DNA of 64,000 nt from Streptomyces ferrugineus (GCF_015160855.1 NZ_CP063373.1:1426001-1490000), one strand, 5' to 3'; positions 41,248-50,528 are shown, numbered from the stretch's first letter. The notes: a model not told the origin generated them from the letters alone. Numbers and translations: made by a program.

Positions 41248-41346
41248 CCTAGGGCGGGCGAGGACCTGCTGAGGCTTCTGATTGAGGCTGGTTCACCCTT
41301 TCGAGAACTGCATTGACCTGGCGTTATTACTCTACGTAAGTGATGA

Positions 41347-42627
41347 TTGACGGTGTTGGGTCGTTCAGGATCGTCGCGAGTTCGGTGTGCTGTGCTGCTG
41401 GTTTGCGAGGGGGTGGGTGGTGTGTCTGGGGAGGGCGCCGTAGCGGGCGCAGGTGTGGTGTTGTGCGGGGCGTTGGATGAGTGGGTGGCGGGGATTCGGG
41501 AGCAGGGGCCGTCGGAGCGGACGGCCGGGCTGTTGGGTGGGCTCGACTGTGGGCAGCTCTCGGCGCGGGGGCAGTTTGATGCGCTGGTGGTGCTGGAGCA
41601 GCACTTGTCGTGGTTGCAGGCCAAGCAGGTTGAGGTGCTGGCTGCGATTGCCGCGCATACCGACACCCCGGAGGAGGTCATCCTGGCGGCGGGCGGAAGG
41701 CTGGACGATGTCTTCGCTGCTGACTGGGATACGGCCGTGGAGGAAGTCGCCTGTGCGTTGCGGCTGGCCAATCGGACTGCCGCTCGGCGGCTGGAGGCGG
41801 CCACCTTGCTCGCCGACCGGCACGAGATCACCACTGGGCTCCTTGGCGCTGGGCAGATCTCTTGCATCCAGGCGCAGACGCTTGCCGAGCAGCTGCGCGT
41901 CGTCGATGACAGCGTCGCTGCTCAGGTTGAGCAGGTCATGGCGGTGAAGATGCCCGGCCAGGCGGCCGGGCAGACCCGGGCCGCGTTGCGTCAGGAAGTC
42001 CAGCGGGCTGACCCCGACGGGGCCGAGCGGCGTCATCGACAGCGGGTGCGGGAACGCCGGATGCTTCGCCATCCCGACGACGACGGCATGGCCCTCTTTG
42101 GGGCCGTGCTGCCCGCCCAGCAGGCCGCGCTCATGGAGCAGGCTGTCGACCGGCGGGCACAGGGCTACGCCGACGACGGGCGAGGTTTGGAGCAGAAGCG
42201 GGGCGACGCGCTCTTCGACCTTGTTGTCAATCAGCCCGGGGCAGTGGGTGATTGGGGTACGGGCCCATTACCGCCTCGCAGGCTCGAACGCTCGCCTTCG
42301 CGTCGGTTGGCGGCGGTTGCTCACCGCTCTTGAGACCGGGCTGCTCATCAAGACCGACCTCACCACCTACCGGCCGACCGCCGAGACGGAGCAGCATGTG
42401 GTCGCCCGGGATCGGTACTGCGCCTTCCCGAGTTGCTGGATGCCTGCGTACCGGTGCGACCTCGACCACATCAGGCCGTTCCCGACGATCTGCAGCCGCT
42501 GTGCAGCCGTCATCATCGGCTCAAGACCACCATCCCGGCTGGAAGGTCACTCGGGATGCGCACACCGCGACCACCACCTGGACCGCGCCCACGAGGCCGA
42601 GTGGTCAGTTGCCGCCCCGGCTGACAC
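41347..42627 (+). pseudogene. Decayed DUF222-HNH endonuclease (13E12-repeat-like)
   Basis: The first ~300 residues are a DUF222 domain (FDALVVLEQHLSWLQAKQVEVLAAIAAHTD, RLEAATLLADRHEITTGLLGAGQIS). Near 42250-42300 the frame breaks: GYGPITASQARTLAFA is in a second frame and LLTALETGLLIKTDLTTYRPTAETEQHVVARDRYCAFPSC in a third. The HNH core (RCDLDHIRPFP) then breaks again before LQPLCSRHHRLKT. At least three frame changes and a probable deletion make it non-functional. It lies next to the IS481 copy. Confidence 0.8.
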
Positions 42628-42671
42628 CCCTCCCCTGGGGAGGGAGCCGGCTGTCGTCGCGGCCCCGTCGG

Positions 42672-43691
42672 CTACTGGGGCTCCGCCCCGTGGCAGTCGT
42701 CATACGCCCGCCCCGACCCACACCAACACCCCGCCCCCCGCTGCGGCGGCCAAGCCGCAGCCCGCCCGCGTGCCGCCAGCGTCGTCGCATACTGCGGTAG
42801 CAGTGCCGCGTCCGCCGGGGACGCGCCCTCCGAAGCGGCGAACGCCTCGTACGACGGCACCGTCCCCGTCACGATGCCGAGGTTCGGGGTGCCGGAGGAG
42901 GACAGTTCCCGTAGGGAGGCCTCTATCGTCGCCAGGTGCTCCTCGTGGGAGGGGTACTCGGTGGACAGGGACGGGTACGCCGTCACCAGCTCTGTCAGCT
43001 CGTCCGCCGTCCAGTGCAGGACGGCCACCGGGAACGGGCGGGACAGGGCCTCCCGGTACGCGCCCAGTTCCGCCCGCAGGCGCGAGATCTCCGCCTCCAG
43101 TTCCGCCGGGTTGTCCGAGCCCAGGGACCACACGCGCTTCGGGTCGTGGAGTTCGTCCAGGGAGACCGGCATCGAGTGCAGGGTGTCCGCGAAGGTGTCC
43201 CACTCGTCATGGGGTGCGCCCAGCATGCGGCGTACGCGATGGCGGCCGAACAGCAGCGGATGCGTTGAGTACGGGGGCTCCGACACGTCCGTCAGGAGGA
43301 GGCGCACACCCTGTGTGAAGGTCTCCTGTGCCTGTTCCAGCTCGTCGTGGGACTCCAGCGACTCCGCGACGATCACCCAGGGGGCGGGGTCCCGCGGGGA
43401 GGCCGCTCGGACGCCGTCGATGATCGCGCGGGCCTCCGCCTCGTGGCCGTACTCCCAGAGGTTCGAGGCCTTCAGGGCCCGTACCAGGTGGGGGTTGTCC
43501 AGGGACTTGGACGACGACAGCAGGCGGTCGTAGAGCGCGGTCGCGGCGGGGCGGTCGCCGGACAGTTCCAGGTGGGCCGCGGCCCGCAGGAGCAGGGCCT
43601 CGGCGTCCTCCGGGTAGAGGCCGGCGGTTCGCTCCAGGCGTGCCGCCTCGGCGGTGTGGTCGACGTTTTCGGCAGGCGTGTCGGGGCGCAT
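42672..43691 (-). CDS. TPR-like protein with C-terminal SEC-C zinc motif
   Basis: A 339-aa protein. Residues ~10-130 are TPR-like helical repeats (AEAARLERTAGLYPEDAEALLLRAAAHLELSGD, ALKASNLWEYGHEAEARAIIDG). The C-terminus ends in CWCGSGRAYDDCHG, a classic SEC-C metal-binding motif like that at the SecA tail. The middle is unassigned. It may bridge protein-export or translation-linked complexes, but function is unknown. An upstream in-frame GTG (three codons) is a possible start. Confidence 0.82.
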   Translation of the reverse strand: MRPDTPAENVDHTAEAARLERTAGLYPEDAEALLLRAAAHLELSGDRPAATALYDRLLSSSKSLDNPHLVRALKASNLWEYGHEAEARAIIDGVRAASPRDPAPWVIVAESLESHDELEQAQETFTQGVRLLLTDVSEPPYSTHPLLFGRHRVRRMLGAPHDEWDTFADTLHSMPVSLDELHDPKRVWSLGSDNPAELEAEISRLRAELGAYREALSRPFPVAVLHWTADELTELVTAYPSLSTEYPSHEEHLATIEASLRELSSSGTPNLGIVTGTVPSYEAFAASEGASPADAALLPQYATTLAARGRAAAWPPQRGAGCWCGSGRAYDDCHGAEPQ

Positions 43692-43786
43692 GGGGGACAC
43701 GGTACTGCCCAGGGGTGGCGGAGCGGAGAACAGAGGGGAGAAGAGAGGGCGGATATTGGCTGGTCGAGGTGGTTGTTCGTCTGGGG

Positions 43787-43877
43787 CCTTCCCTTCCCTT
43801 TCCTTCCCTCCCCGCCCCTTCACTTGCCTTCCATCCCATCTCGCCTCGCTCCTCCTCTCCTCTCCTCTCCTCTCCTC
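43787..43877. repeat. Polypyrimidine tract with CTCCT tandem units
   Basis: The 3' flank of the GH30 gene is almost pure C/T from about 43787 and ends in five to six tandem TCCTC units (43850-43877) that run into the GH30 stop codon. It is a slippage-prone, potentially triplex- or H-DNA-forming tract. Confidence 0.75.
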
Positions 43878-45348
43878 AGATCACCACCCCATCGATCTGC
43901 AGCGTCTGCACCGCCTTCGCCGCGAACGGCACCGCCACCGACTTTCCGCTCAGGTATGTGTTCGTGTACGACCGGTACCGGTCGCCGCCCGTCGTCACCG
44001 TGTTCCAGCGGGGGACCAAGCCGCCCGAGCCGCCCGAAACCGTTGCGAATCTCGACAGGTCGAACGTCAGGGTCTGGGCCGACGTCGACGTGTTCACCGC
44101 GACGATCACCAGGCGGCGTGCCGACGCGTCGTAGGCCGCTGCCGCGTAGCTCACGCCCGTGTCGAGGAGCCGCATGCCGGGGCGGATGTGACGGCTGAAC
44201 TGGGCCATTACGTAGTACTTGGTCTGGATTGTCGTGGGCTGGAGGGTGTTGGGGTCGTACGCGATCATCGCCCAGCCGGTCGACGGGTCCATGACCTGCC
44301 AGTAGCACCAGGCCGTCGGGTGCAGCCAGCGGAAGTCGTAGCAGAGGTTCGACGCCATGGTCAGGCCCGTGCCGTCGCTGTCGCCCGTCTCCGAGTTCCA
44401 GAGCTTCTTGCCGGAGGTGGTGACCACGTCCGTGTAGAGGAGGTCCCTGCGGCCGCCCGAGCCCTGGTAGCCGTGCACGTTGACCTGGTTCACCAGGGCC
44501 TTCGTCGACGCCCCGAAAGATGCCCACGTCGAGCGGGCCGTGTCGTAGTTCGTCTCGTCGGAGGCCGAGATGCGTACGCCCGTCAGGCCGCGCTTGTCCA
44601 ACTCGCTGCGCATGTACGGGAGTACGGCCGCCTGGACCGCCGGGTCCATGTGGCAGCCCTCCTGGGTGCCGGTGGCGGTCCACCACGAGGACGCCGGTTC
44701 GTTGAAGGGATCGACCGTCGCGAAGTTCACGCCCCAGTTGTTCCTGGCGTACAGCGCTGTCGCCGCCAGGTGTGACGCGTGCTGGCGGTAGTTCCAGGTC
44801 TGGAGGTTGTTGCCGCCGCCCGATGCCCCGGACGGGTTGTGGTTGTTGCACATCCACCACATCGGGGAGTTGGCGAACAGCTCCGTCGTCGCGCCGCGCT
44901 GTGTCGCCTTCACCAGCATCGCGCGCTGGGTCGCGTCCGCCGTCCAGTCCCAGGCCGAGGAGGTGGGGTCCTCGTTGTTCCAGTTCTGCCAGAAGCCCTC
45001 GATCTGCTTGAAGCCGGGGATGTTCGGCGACTCGACCATCGTCTCGCCGTTCACGCTGTTCCAGCTGCACGCGCCGAGGTTGTAGCGGGCGATGTTGAGG
45101 CCCAGGCCGGGGAGAGACGTGCCGTTGTAGGTCACCGAGTTGGTGGTGAAGAAGAGGTCGGCGAAGTCGTTCCGGTCGCCGAAGACGTTGGCCCACCAGG
45201 CCAGGGAGGTGCCCCAGCCCTCCCAGGTGCCGTAGGACGTGCCGGGGTTGACGGCGATGGTGGCGTCCGCGTGTGCGGTGCCCGTCGCCAGGGCGCTGCC
45301 GAGGAGTGCACCGCCTGTCGCCGCCAGCAGAGTTCTGCGTCGGATCAT
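43876..45348 (-). CDS. Secreted GH30-type glycoside hydrolase, likely endo-beta-1,6-galactanase
   Basis: A 490-aa protein with a Tat-type signal (MIRRRTLLAATGGALLGSALATGTAHA). The catalytic TIM barrel has TWEGWGTSLAWWANVFG near the start, LNIARYNLGAC, the acid/base Glu in VDPFNEPASSWW and the nucleophile Glu in KLWNSETGDSDG. A beta-sandwich side domain completes it (RLVIVAVNTSTSAQTLTFDLS). This is the architecture of the Streptomyces endo-beta-1,6-galactanase in GH30; exact specificity is inferred. GGAG is 5 nt before the ATG. Confidence 0.85.
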   Translation of the reverse strand: MIRRRTLLAATGGALLGSALATGTAHADATIAVNPGTSYGTWEGWGTSLAWWANVFGDRNDFADLFFTTNSVTYNGTSLPGLGLNIARYNLGACSWNSVNGETMVESPNIPGFKQIEGFWQNWNNEDPTSSAWDWTADATQRAMLVKATQRGATTELFANSPMWWMCNNHNPSGASGGGNNLQTWNYRQHASHLAATALYARNNWGVNFATVDPFNEPASSWWTATGTQEGCHMDPAVQAAVLPYMRSELDKRGLTGVRISASDETNYDTARSTWASFGASTKALVNQVNVHGYQGSGGRRDLLYTDVVTTSGKKLWNSETGDSDGTGLTMASNLCYDFRWLHPTAWCYWQVMDPSTGWAMIAYDPNTLQPTTIQTKYYVMAQFSRHIRPGMRLLDTGVSYAAAAYDASARRLVIVAVNTSTSAQTLTFDLSRFATVSGGSGGLVPRWNTVTTGGDRYRSYTNTYLSGKSVAVPFAAKAVQTLQIDGVVI

Positions 45349-45504
45349 GACTTCTCCGCTTCGCTCAACGGCCGGTCGTCGTCGAACCGGCGTCACGGCC
45401 TGTCCCGCTGATGCCGACAGGAAGCATCGGGTGTGGCGCATGAGGTTGTCGAGGGTTCCGACAGCCCTTTCTCAAACCTGTGGAAGAAGGCGGGAGGAGC
45501 GGAA

Positions 45505-45559
45505 GAGGGGAGCGGGGAGGGGGCGGAGGGGGGAGCGGGGAGGGGGCGGAGGGGGCGGA
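45505..45559. repeat. GGGGAGCGGGGAGGGGGCGG direct repeat upstream of sortase
   Basis: A unit of about 23 bp occurs twice (45507-45529 and about 45530-45552), followed by a third partial copy. The stretch is G-rich on the plus strand, with many runs of four to six G, so a G-quadruplex is possible. It lies about 110 bp upstream of the class E sortase start. Confidence 0.75.
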
Positions 45560-45665
45560 CGTACGCGGTTCTGACACCCGCCGCGTGCGCATGGGTCTGG
45601 AGACCTCGCGCCCCTGCCCCTATCGTGCGGGCGGCCCCGTCGGCCCCGGTGAAGGAGGCTCACGG

Positions 45666-46454
45666 ATGGTGCGGGTTCGCGTCGTGCGGCACAGCGGGCT
45701 GCGGCGGCGTGCGCTGCGGCGGCGCGCGCTGTGGGGTGGCGGGGAACTGCTCGTCACCGTCGGGGTGGTGCTTCTGCTGCTGGTCGTGCATCAGGTGTGG
45801 TGGACCAACCGGGAGGCCAGGGCGGGGGCCGAGCGGGAGGTCCGGGCGCTGGAGCGGGCCTGGGACGGCGCCGCCGGCGATCCCGGAACGCCGCCCGTAC
45901 CGGCGGCCACGGACACGGACACGGCCGCGCCCGCTCCCTCGCCCGAGCCCTCCGCCGGCACCCGGCGCCGGTCCGCCGTCGCGCCGGCACCGCGGCCCGA
46001 CTGGTCCCGGGCCTACGCCATCCTCACCATCCCCCGCCTCAACCTCCGCGTCCCCATCGCCGAGGGCATCAGCAAGAGCGGCGTCCTCAACAAGGGCTAC
46101 GTCGGCCACTACCCCGGCACCCAACAGCCGGGCCAGGCCGGCAACTTCGCCCTCGCCGGGCACCGCAACACCCACGGTGAGCCCTTCCGGTACATCAACC
46201 GGCTCGCGCCCAGGGACACGGTGCGGGTCGAGACACGGAGCGCCACGTACACGTATGCCGTCGACCAGACGCTGGCGCAGACCGCCGCCCACGACGGGAG
46301 CGTCATCCGGCCGATCCCGCGCTCCACCGTCAAGCCGGGCCATGGATACGACGACCCCGGCTACTACCTCACCCTCACCACCTGCACACCCGAGTACACG
46401 TCGAAGTACCGGCTGGTGGTGTGGGGCAAGCTTGTGTCCATGCGGCCCCGGTGA
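45666..46454 (+). CDS. Class E sortase
   Basis: A 262-aa protein. An N-terminal basic stretch precedes one membrane helix (LLVTVGVVLLLLVVHQVWW, ~28-48) and a Pro/Ala linker. The sortase domain starts at ~115 (YAILTIPRLNLRVPIAEGISKSGVLNKGYVGHYPGT). The catalytic His is in FALAGHRNTHGEPF, the Cys in LTLTTCTPEYTSKYRLVVWG, with the Arg at SKYR. Class E sortases (SrtE) recognise LAXTG and attach proteins such as long chaplins to peptidoglycan. AAGGAGG lies ~8 nt upstream of the ATG. Confidence 0.92.
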   Translation: MVRVRVVRHSGLRRRALRRRALWGGGELLVTVGVVLLLLVVHQVWWTNREARAGAEREVRALERAWDGAAGDPGTPPVPAATDTDTAAPAPSPEPSAGTRRRSAVAPAPRPDWSRAYAILTIPRLNLRVPIAEGISKSGVLNKGYVGHYPGTQQPGQAGNFALAGHRNTHGEPFRYINRLAPRDTVRVETRSATYTYAVDQTLAQTAAHDGSVIRPIPRSTVKPGHGYDDPGYYLTLTTCTPEYTSKYRLVVWGKLVSMRPR

Positions 46455-46573
46455 CCCCTGTTCACCCATCGCGTCCGAGCCGGCGGGACGGATCCTGTAT
46501 AACGAAGGAGCGAAAGAACGAAAGAGCGAGAGAACGAACGTCAGGGCGAGCCGCACGAAGGGAGGGAACGCCG

Positions 46574-46885
46574 ATGATCCGCAGCCTGGCCCATCTGCGT
46601 CCCGCCGCCGCGCTGGTGCTGCTCTTCCTCGAGATCACTCTGCTCGACACCGGCAGCCTCTCCGCGACCGTCGCCCTCGCGGCGACCGCCGCCGCGGGTT
46701 CCGCGTTCGCCGTCTGCTCCCTCCTCGCCTCGCGTGCCGCGCCCGCCGTGGCGCCCACCCGGGTGCGTACGGCCATCCGTGACCGGGCCCGCCGTACGGC
46801 CTTCCTGCCGCAACGCGACCCCGACGCCTCAGGCCGGCCACGGCCCAGGGCACCCGGGCGCGCCCTCCCGGCGACCGTCGCGTAG
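46574..46885 (+). CDS. DUF6412-like small membrane protein
   Basis: A 103-aa protein with two hydrophobic segments (AAALVLLFLEITLLDTG and LSATVALAATAAAGSAFAVCSLLA) and a basic, Arg/Pro-rich tail with RTAIRDRARRTAFLPQRDPDASGRPRPRAPGR. In Streptomyces this type of gene (DUF6412) commonly precedes a yidC-like gene, as here. GGAGGG is 8 nt from the ATG. Function unknown; the tail may lie in the cytoplasm. Confidence 0.78.
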   Translation: MIRSLAHLRPAAALVLLFLEITLLDTGSLSATVALAATAAAGSAFAVCSLLASRAAPAVAPTRVRTAIRDRARRTAFLPQRDPDASGRPRPRAPGRALPATVA

Positions 46886-46998
46886 GGCACCCACCAGTGC
46901 AGCTCAGCTCATACGTGTGACCCGCGCGGGTCGTCATGCCGCCATGCCGCTTCCCGGCATTCCCGTTCCGGCACGACGAGACCCCGGAGGGCTCACCC

Positions 46999-47718
46999 AT
47001 GTCTGTTTTCGCCGACCTTGTTCAGAAGCTGGCCGAGCTGCTCGACCCGCTGTTCGGCGCTTCCGCGGCCGCCGCCGCGATCGTCCTGTTCACCGCCTTC
47101 GTACGACTGCTCGTGCATCCGCTGTCCCGGGCCGCCGCGCGCGGGCAGAAGGCGCGGGCCGAGCTGCAGCCGAAGATCGCCGAGCTGCGGAAGAAGCACG
47201 GCAAGAACCCCGAACGGCTCCAGCGGGCCGTGCTGGAGCTGCACGCCGAGGAGAAGGTGTCGCCGCTGGCCGGCTGTCTGCCGGGGCTGTTCCAGCTGCC
47301 CGCCTTCTTCCTCCTCTACCACCTGTTCTCGAACACGACGATCGGCGGCAAGGCGAACGAACTGCTCACCCACCAGCTGTTCGCCGCGCCCCTCGGGGAC
47401 CGGTGGGCCGATGCGCTGACCGGTGCCGGGGGCGGGCTGTTCGGCGGGGCGGGGGTGGTGTACCTGGGGCTGTTCGCGATTGTCGCGGCCGTTGCCACCT
47501 TCAACTATCTGCGGACCAAGCGGATGATGGCGGCCGGCAGCCCGGTGCCCGCGGGCGAGGGGGAGCAGCTGCCCGGGCTCGGCGCCGTCACCAAGGTCAT
47601 GCCGTTCATGTCCTTCTTCACGCTGGTCACCGTGGCGGTGGTGCCGCTGGCCGCCGCCCTGTACGTGGTGACCAGCACGACGTGGAGCGCGCTGGAGCGG
47701 GCCGCGCTGTATCGCTGA
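46999..47718 (+). CDS. YidC/Oxa1-family membrane insertase
   Basis: A 239-aa protein with the core Oxa1/YidC pattern: a first membrane helix (AAAAIVLFTAFVRLLVHPLSRAA), a charged cytoplasmic loop (KARAELQPKIAELRKKHGKNPERLQRAVLELHAEEKVSPLAGCLPGLFQLPAFFLLYHLF) and three later helices ending MPFMSFFTLVTVAVVPLAAALYVVTSTTWS. There is no long periplasmic domain, as expected of Gram-positive YidC. It is likely a second paralogue, since Streptomyces keep the main copy near oriC (inference). GGAGGG is 8 nt upstream. Confidence 0.92.
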   Translation: MSVFADLVQKLAELLDPLFGASAAAAAIVLFTAFVRLLVHPLSRAAARGQKARAELQPKIAELRKKHGKNPERLQRAVLELHAEEKVSPLAGCLPGLFQLPAFFLLYHLFSNTTIGGKANELLTHQLFAAPLGDRWADALTGAGGGLFGGAGVVYLGLFAIVAAVATFNYLRTKRMMAAGSPVPAGEGEQLPGLGAVTKVMPFMSFFTLVTVAVVPLAAALYVVTSTTWSALERAALYR

Positions 47719-47855
47719 CCTACGGTCTGTCGCTGATCCACGGTCCAGTACGTGAACCGGGTATTGCGGACCGGCCGTGGACCTTGGAGGATCGACCAGT
47801 CCTCCGATGGCTGCACACATCGGTGGGCGCCCCGCGATCGAGGGAGATTGTGATC

Positions 47856-48713
47856 ATGAAGCTGCTGCGAGTCGGTACGGCGGGAGCGGAGACGCCCGCG
47901 CTGCTCGACGCCGAGGGGGGCCTGCGGGACCTCTCCGGTGTCGTGCCGGACATCGACGGAGCGCTGCTTGCCGACGACACCGCGCTGGAGCGGATCCGTA
48001 CGGCCGCCGAGGCCGGGGAGCTGCCCGCGCTGGATGCCACGGGGTTGCGTGTCGGGCCGCCGCTCGCGCGGATCGGCAAGATCGTGTGCATCGGGCTGAA
48101 CTACCACGACCACGCCCGCGAGACCGGCGCCGAGCCGCCCGCCGAGCCGGTCGTCTTCTTCAAGGCCGCGGACACCGTCGTGGGCCCCCATGACACGGTG
48201 CTGGTCCCGAGGCGGTCGACGAAGACCGACTGGGAGGTCGAGCTCGCCGTCGTCATCGGGCGTACGGCCCGCTATGTGGACTCGGCCGAGGAGGCGCTCG
48301 CGCATGTCGCCGGGTACGCGGTGGCGCACGACGTGTCCGAGCGGGAGTTCCAGATCGAGCGGGGCGGGACCTGGGACAAGGGCAAGAACTGCGAGACGTT
48401 CAACCCGCTCGGGCCCTGGCTGGTGACGGCGGACGAGGTCCCCGATCCGCAGGACCTGTCGCTGCGGCTGTGGGTCAACGGTGAGCTGAAGCAGGACGGG
48501 ACGACCGCGGAGCAGATCTTCCCGGTGGGGGAGGTCGTGCGGTACGTCAGCCAGTTCATGACGCTGTATCCCGGTGACGTCATCAACACGGGGACGCCGG
48601 CGGGGGTGGCCATGGGGCGGCCCGAGCCGAAGCCGTATCTGCGGGCCGGGGATGTCGTCGAGCTGGAGATCGAGGGGCTCGGCCGGCAGCGGCAGGTGTT
48701 CAAGGACGCGTGA
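47856..48713 (+). CDS. Fumarylacetoacetate hydrolase family protein
   Basis: A 285-aa protein with the FAH signature: KIVCIGLNYHDHARETGAE, VVFFKAADTVVGP, TDWEVELAVVIGRTARYV (metal-binding Glu) and TLYPGDVINTGTPAGVAMG at the C-terminal part. Members act as ureidoglycolate lyase, oxaloacetate decarboxylase or 2,4-diketo-3-deoxy-sugar-acid hydrolase; the substrate cannot be told. The 73-residue N-terminal domain is the usual one. Confidence 0.9.
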   Translation: MKLLRVGTAGAETPALLDAEGGLRDLSGVVPDIDGALLADDTALERIRTAAEAGELPALDATGLRVGPPLARIGKIVCIGLNYHDHARETGAEPPAEPVVFFKAADTVVGPHDTVLVPRRSTKTDWEVELAVVIGRTARYVDSAEEALAHVAGYAVAHDVSEREFQIERGGTWDKGKNCETFNPLGPWLVTADEVPDPQDLSLRLWVNGELKQDGTTAEQIFPVGEVVRYVSQFMTLYPGDVINTGTPAGVAMGRPEPKPYLRAGDVVELEIEGLGRQRQVFKDA

Positions 48714-48790
48714 GCGCTCCGCCGGGAGGTCCGGGGAACCGCGGAGTGTTCGTCATCCGCGGGTAGTACGTGGTCGCTCGCGCCCACGCG

Positions 48791-48818
48791 GCGGGGCCGC
48801 ACAGTGACACGGCCCCGC
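48791..48818. terminator. Hairpin between convergent genes
   Basis: GCGGGGCCG (48791-48799) pairs with CGGCCCCGC (48810-48818), a 9-bp GC stem with a 10-nt loop, between the FAH-family gene and the convergent UPF0303 gene. Confidence 0.65.
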
Positions 48819-48854
48819 GCCCGGCCCCGCGCCGCCGAAGACAAGGGCGTTGCC

Positions 48855-49382
48855 CTAGCCCTTGCTCAAGAACTCCTCCACCGCCTCCACCACCATCCGG
48901 TGGTCCTCGAGCTGCGGCAGCCCGCTCACCGTCACCGACCCGATGACCCCGACCCCCTCGACGTTGATCGGGACCGAGCCGCCGTGGGCCGCGTAGGTGT
49001 CGGGGTCGAGGCGGGAGGAGTCCTCGAACGTCGTGCCCTTGGCGCGGAAGCGGGCGCCGACGATGTAGGAGGAGGTGCCGTAGCGCTCCACCACCCGGCG
49101 CTTGCGGGCGATCCAGGCGTCGTTGTCCGGGGTGGAGCCGGGCAGCGCCGCGTGGAAGAGCTGCTGGCCGGCCCGGTGGATGTCGATGGCGACCGGGGCC
49201 TGGCGCTCGCGGGCCTTGTCGACCAGCAGCGAGCCCAGGGCCCAGGCGTCGTCGTGGGTGAACCGGCCGAAGACCAGGCGGCGTTCCTGGGCCTCCAGCT
49301 CCTCCAGGGTCGGGGTGAGCTCCGGGTGGAACCTCGGGGTGAGTTCCGGGTTGTGCGTCTGATGCGACTGGTTGTGCGTCAC
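48855..49382 (-). CDS. UPF0303 / heme-degrading-domain (HbpS-like fold) protein
   Basis: A 175-aa protein. The core LVFGRFTHDDAWALGSLLVDKARERQAPVAIDIHRAGQQLFHAALPGSTPDNDAWIARKRRVVERYG and the closing IGSVTVSGLPQLEDHRMVVEAVEEFL fit the UPF0303 group of the GlcG/HbpS-like fold. GTG 49382 overlaps the upstream oxidoreductase stop by 4 nt, so it is co-translated with it. The first ~20 residues (THNQSHQTHNPELTPRFHPELTP) are a short repeat-like leader. Role unknown, perhaps redox or cofactor binding. Confidence 0.85.
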   Translation of the reverse strand: MTHNQSHQTHNPELTPRFHPELTPTLEELEAQERRLVFGRFTHDDAWALGSLLVDKARERQAPVAIDIHRAGQQLFHAALPGSTPDNDAWIARKRRVVERYGTSSYIVGARFRAKGTTFEDSSRLDPDTYAAHGGSVPINVEGVGVIGSVTVSGLPQLEDHRMVVEAVEEFLSKG

Positions 49383-50470
49383 AGCGTCACCACCACTCCG
49401 TCGTGTGCCGAACGGCGGGCCGCCTCCAGTACGTCGAGCGCGGCGGCCGCCTCCAGGGCGGTCACCGGGTTGGGGCCGCCGGCCGGCAGTGCCTTTGCCA
49501 CGGCCGCATAGTAAGCGGGGTAGTCGCCGGGGAGGGTGGGTTCGACGCGGCCGCCTCCCGTCACCGGGGACTCGCCGGAGCCGATCCGACCCCACAGCGA
49601 CTCCGGCTCCACGCCCCAGTCCGCACCCGCGCCGGGCCGCCGCCCCTCGCGCAGCGCCGCCTCCTGCGGGTCCAGGCCGTACTTGACGTAGCCCGCCTTC
49701 GAGCCCAGCACGCGGAAGCGGGGGCCGAGTTGGGCGGTCGTGGCGGAGGCGTACAGGTGGGAGCGGACGCCGTTCGCGTGGGTCAGCGCGATGAAGGTGT
49801 CGTCGTCGGTCTGCGCGCCGGAGCGGCGGACGGCGGCCTCGGCGTACACCTGTGTGACGGGGCCGAAGAGGACCAGCGCCTGGTCGACGAGATGGCTGCC
49901 GAGGTCGTACAGCAGACCTCCGATCTCTGCCGGGTCGCCGGACTCCCGCCAGCCGCCCTTGAGCTGCGGGCGCCAGCGTTCGAAGCGGGACTCGAAGCGC
50001 CATACGTCGCCCAGCTCGCCCTCGGCCAGGAGCTTACGGAGGGTCAGGAAGTCGTTGTCCCAACGGCGGTTCTGGAAGACGGACAGCAGCAGGCCGCGCT
50101 CCTCGGCGAGCGCCGCCAGCTCGCGCGCCTCGGCCGCGGTGCCGGCGATCGGCTTGTCCACGACGACCGGGAGGCCCGCCTTGAGGGCCGCCGTCGCGAG
50201 CGGGACGTGCGTCTTGTTGGGGGACGCGACGACGAGCAGGTCGAGGTCGCCGGCGCGGGCGAGCAGCTCGTCGGGCGTGGCGACGACGCGTACGTCCGGG
50301 TGCTCGGCGAGGGCCTGCTTCCGCCGCTCGGGGTTCGACGTGACCACCGTGTCCAGGGCGAGCCCTTCGGTGGTGGTGATCAGCGGAGCGTGGAAGACGG
50401 AGCCGGCCAGGCCGTAGCCGACGAGGCCCACACGCAGGGGAGTAGCGGTCGTGCCGGGAGTGCCAGTCAT
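49379..50470 (-). CDS. Gfo/Idh/MocA-family oxidoreductase
   Basis: A 363-aa protein. The N-terminal Rossmann fold has VGLVGYGLAGSVFHAPLI (GxGxxG), LLVVASPNKTHVPLATAALKAGLPVVVDKPIA (the EKP-type motif, here DKP) and a C-terminal substrate domain with GGLLYDLGSHLVDQAL. It is an NAD(P)-dependent oxidoreductase acting on a sugar or inositol-like substrate. It is divergent from the ROK regulator, with a shared operator between, and coupled to the UPF0303 gene. Confidence 0.93.
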   Translation of the reverse strand: MTGTPGTTATPLRVGLVGYGLAGSVFHAPLITTTEGLALDTVVTSNPERRKQALAEHPDVRVVATPDELLARAGDLDLLVVASPNKTHVPLATAALKAGLPVVVDKPIAGTAAEARELAALAEERGLLLSVFQNRRWDNDFLTLRKLLAEGELGDVWRFESRFERWRPQLKGGWRESGDPAEIGGLLYDLGSHLVDQALVLFGPVTQVYAEAAVRRSGAQTDDDTFIALTHANGVRSHLYASATTAQLGPRFRVLGSKAGYVKYGLDPQEAALREGRRPGAGADWGVEPESLWGRIGSGESPVTGGGRVEPTLPGDYPAYYAAVAKALPAGGPNPVTALEAAAALDVLEAARRSAHDGVVVTL

Positions 50471-50475
50471 CCGCC

Positions 50476-50502
50476 CACTTTCGCAACGCTGTTGCCAAAG
50501 TG
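50476..50502. promoter_or_regulatory. 27-bp operator dyad between oxidoreductase and ROK regulator
   Basis: Arms CACTTT-C-GCAAC (50476-50487) and GTTGC-C-AAAGTG (50491-50502) are mirror images around GCT with one mismatched position. The dyad lies 6 bp from the oxidoreductase start and 27 bp from the ROK gene, so binding would block both. It is the expected ROK repressor site. Confidence 0.75.
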
Positions 50503-50528
50503 CAAGCGCGGGGGAGAATGGCGGGGTG

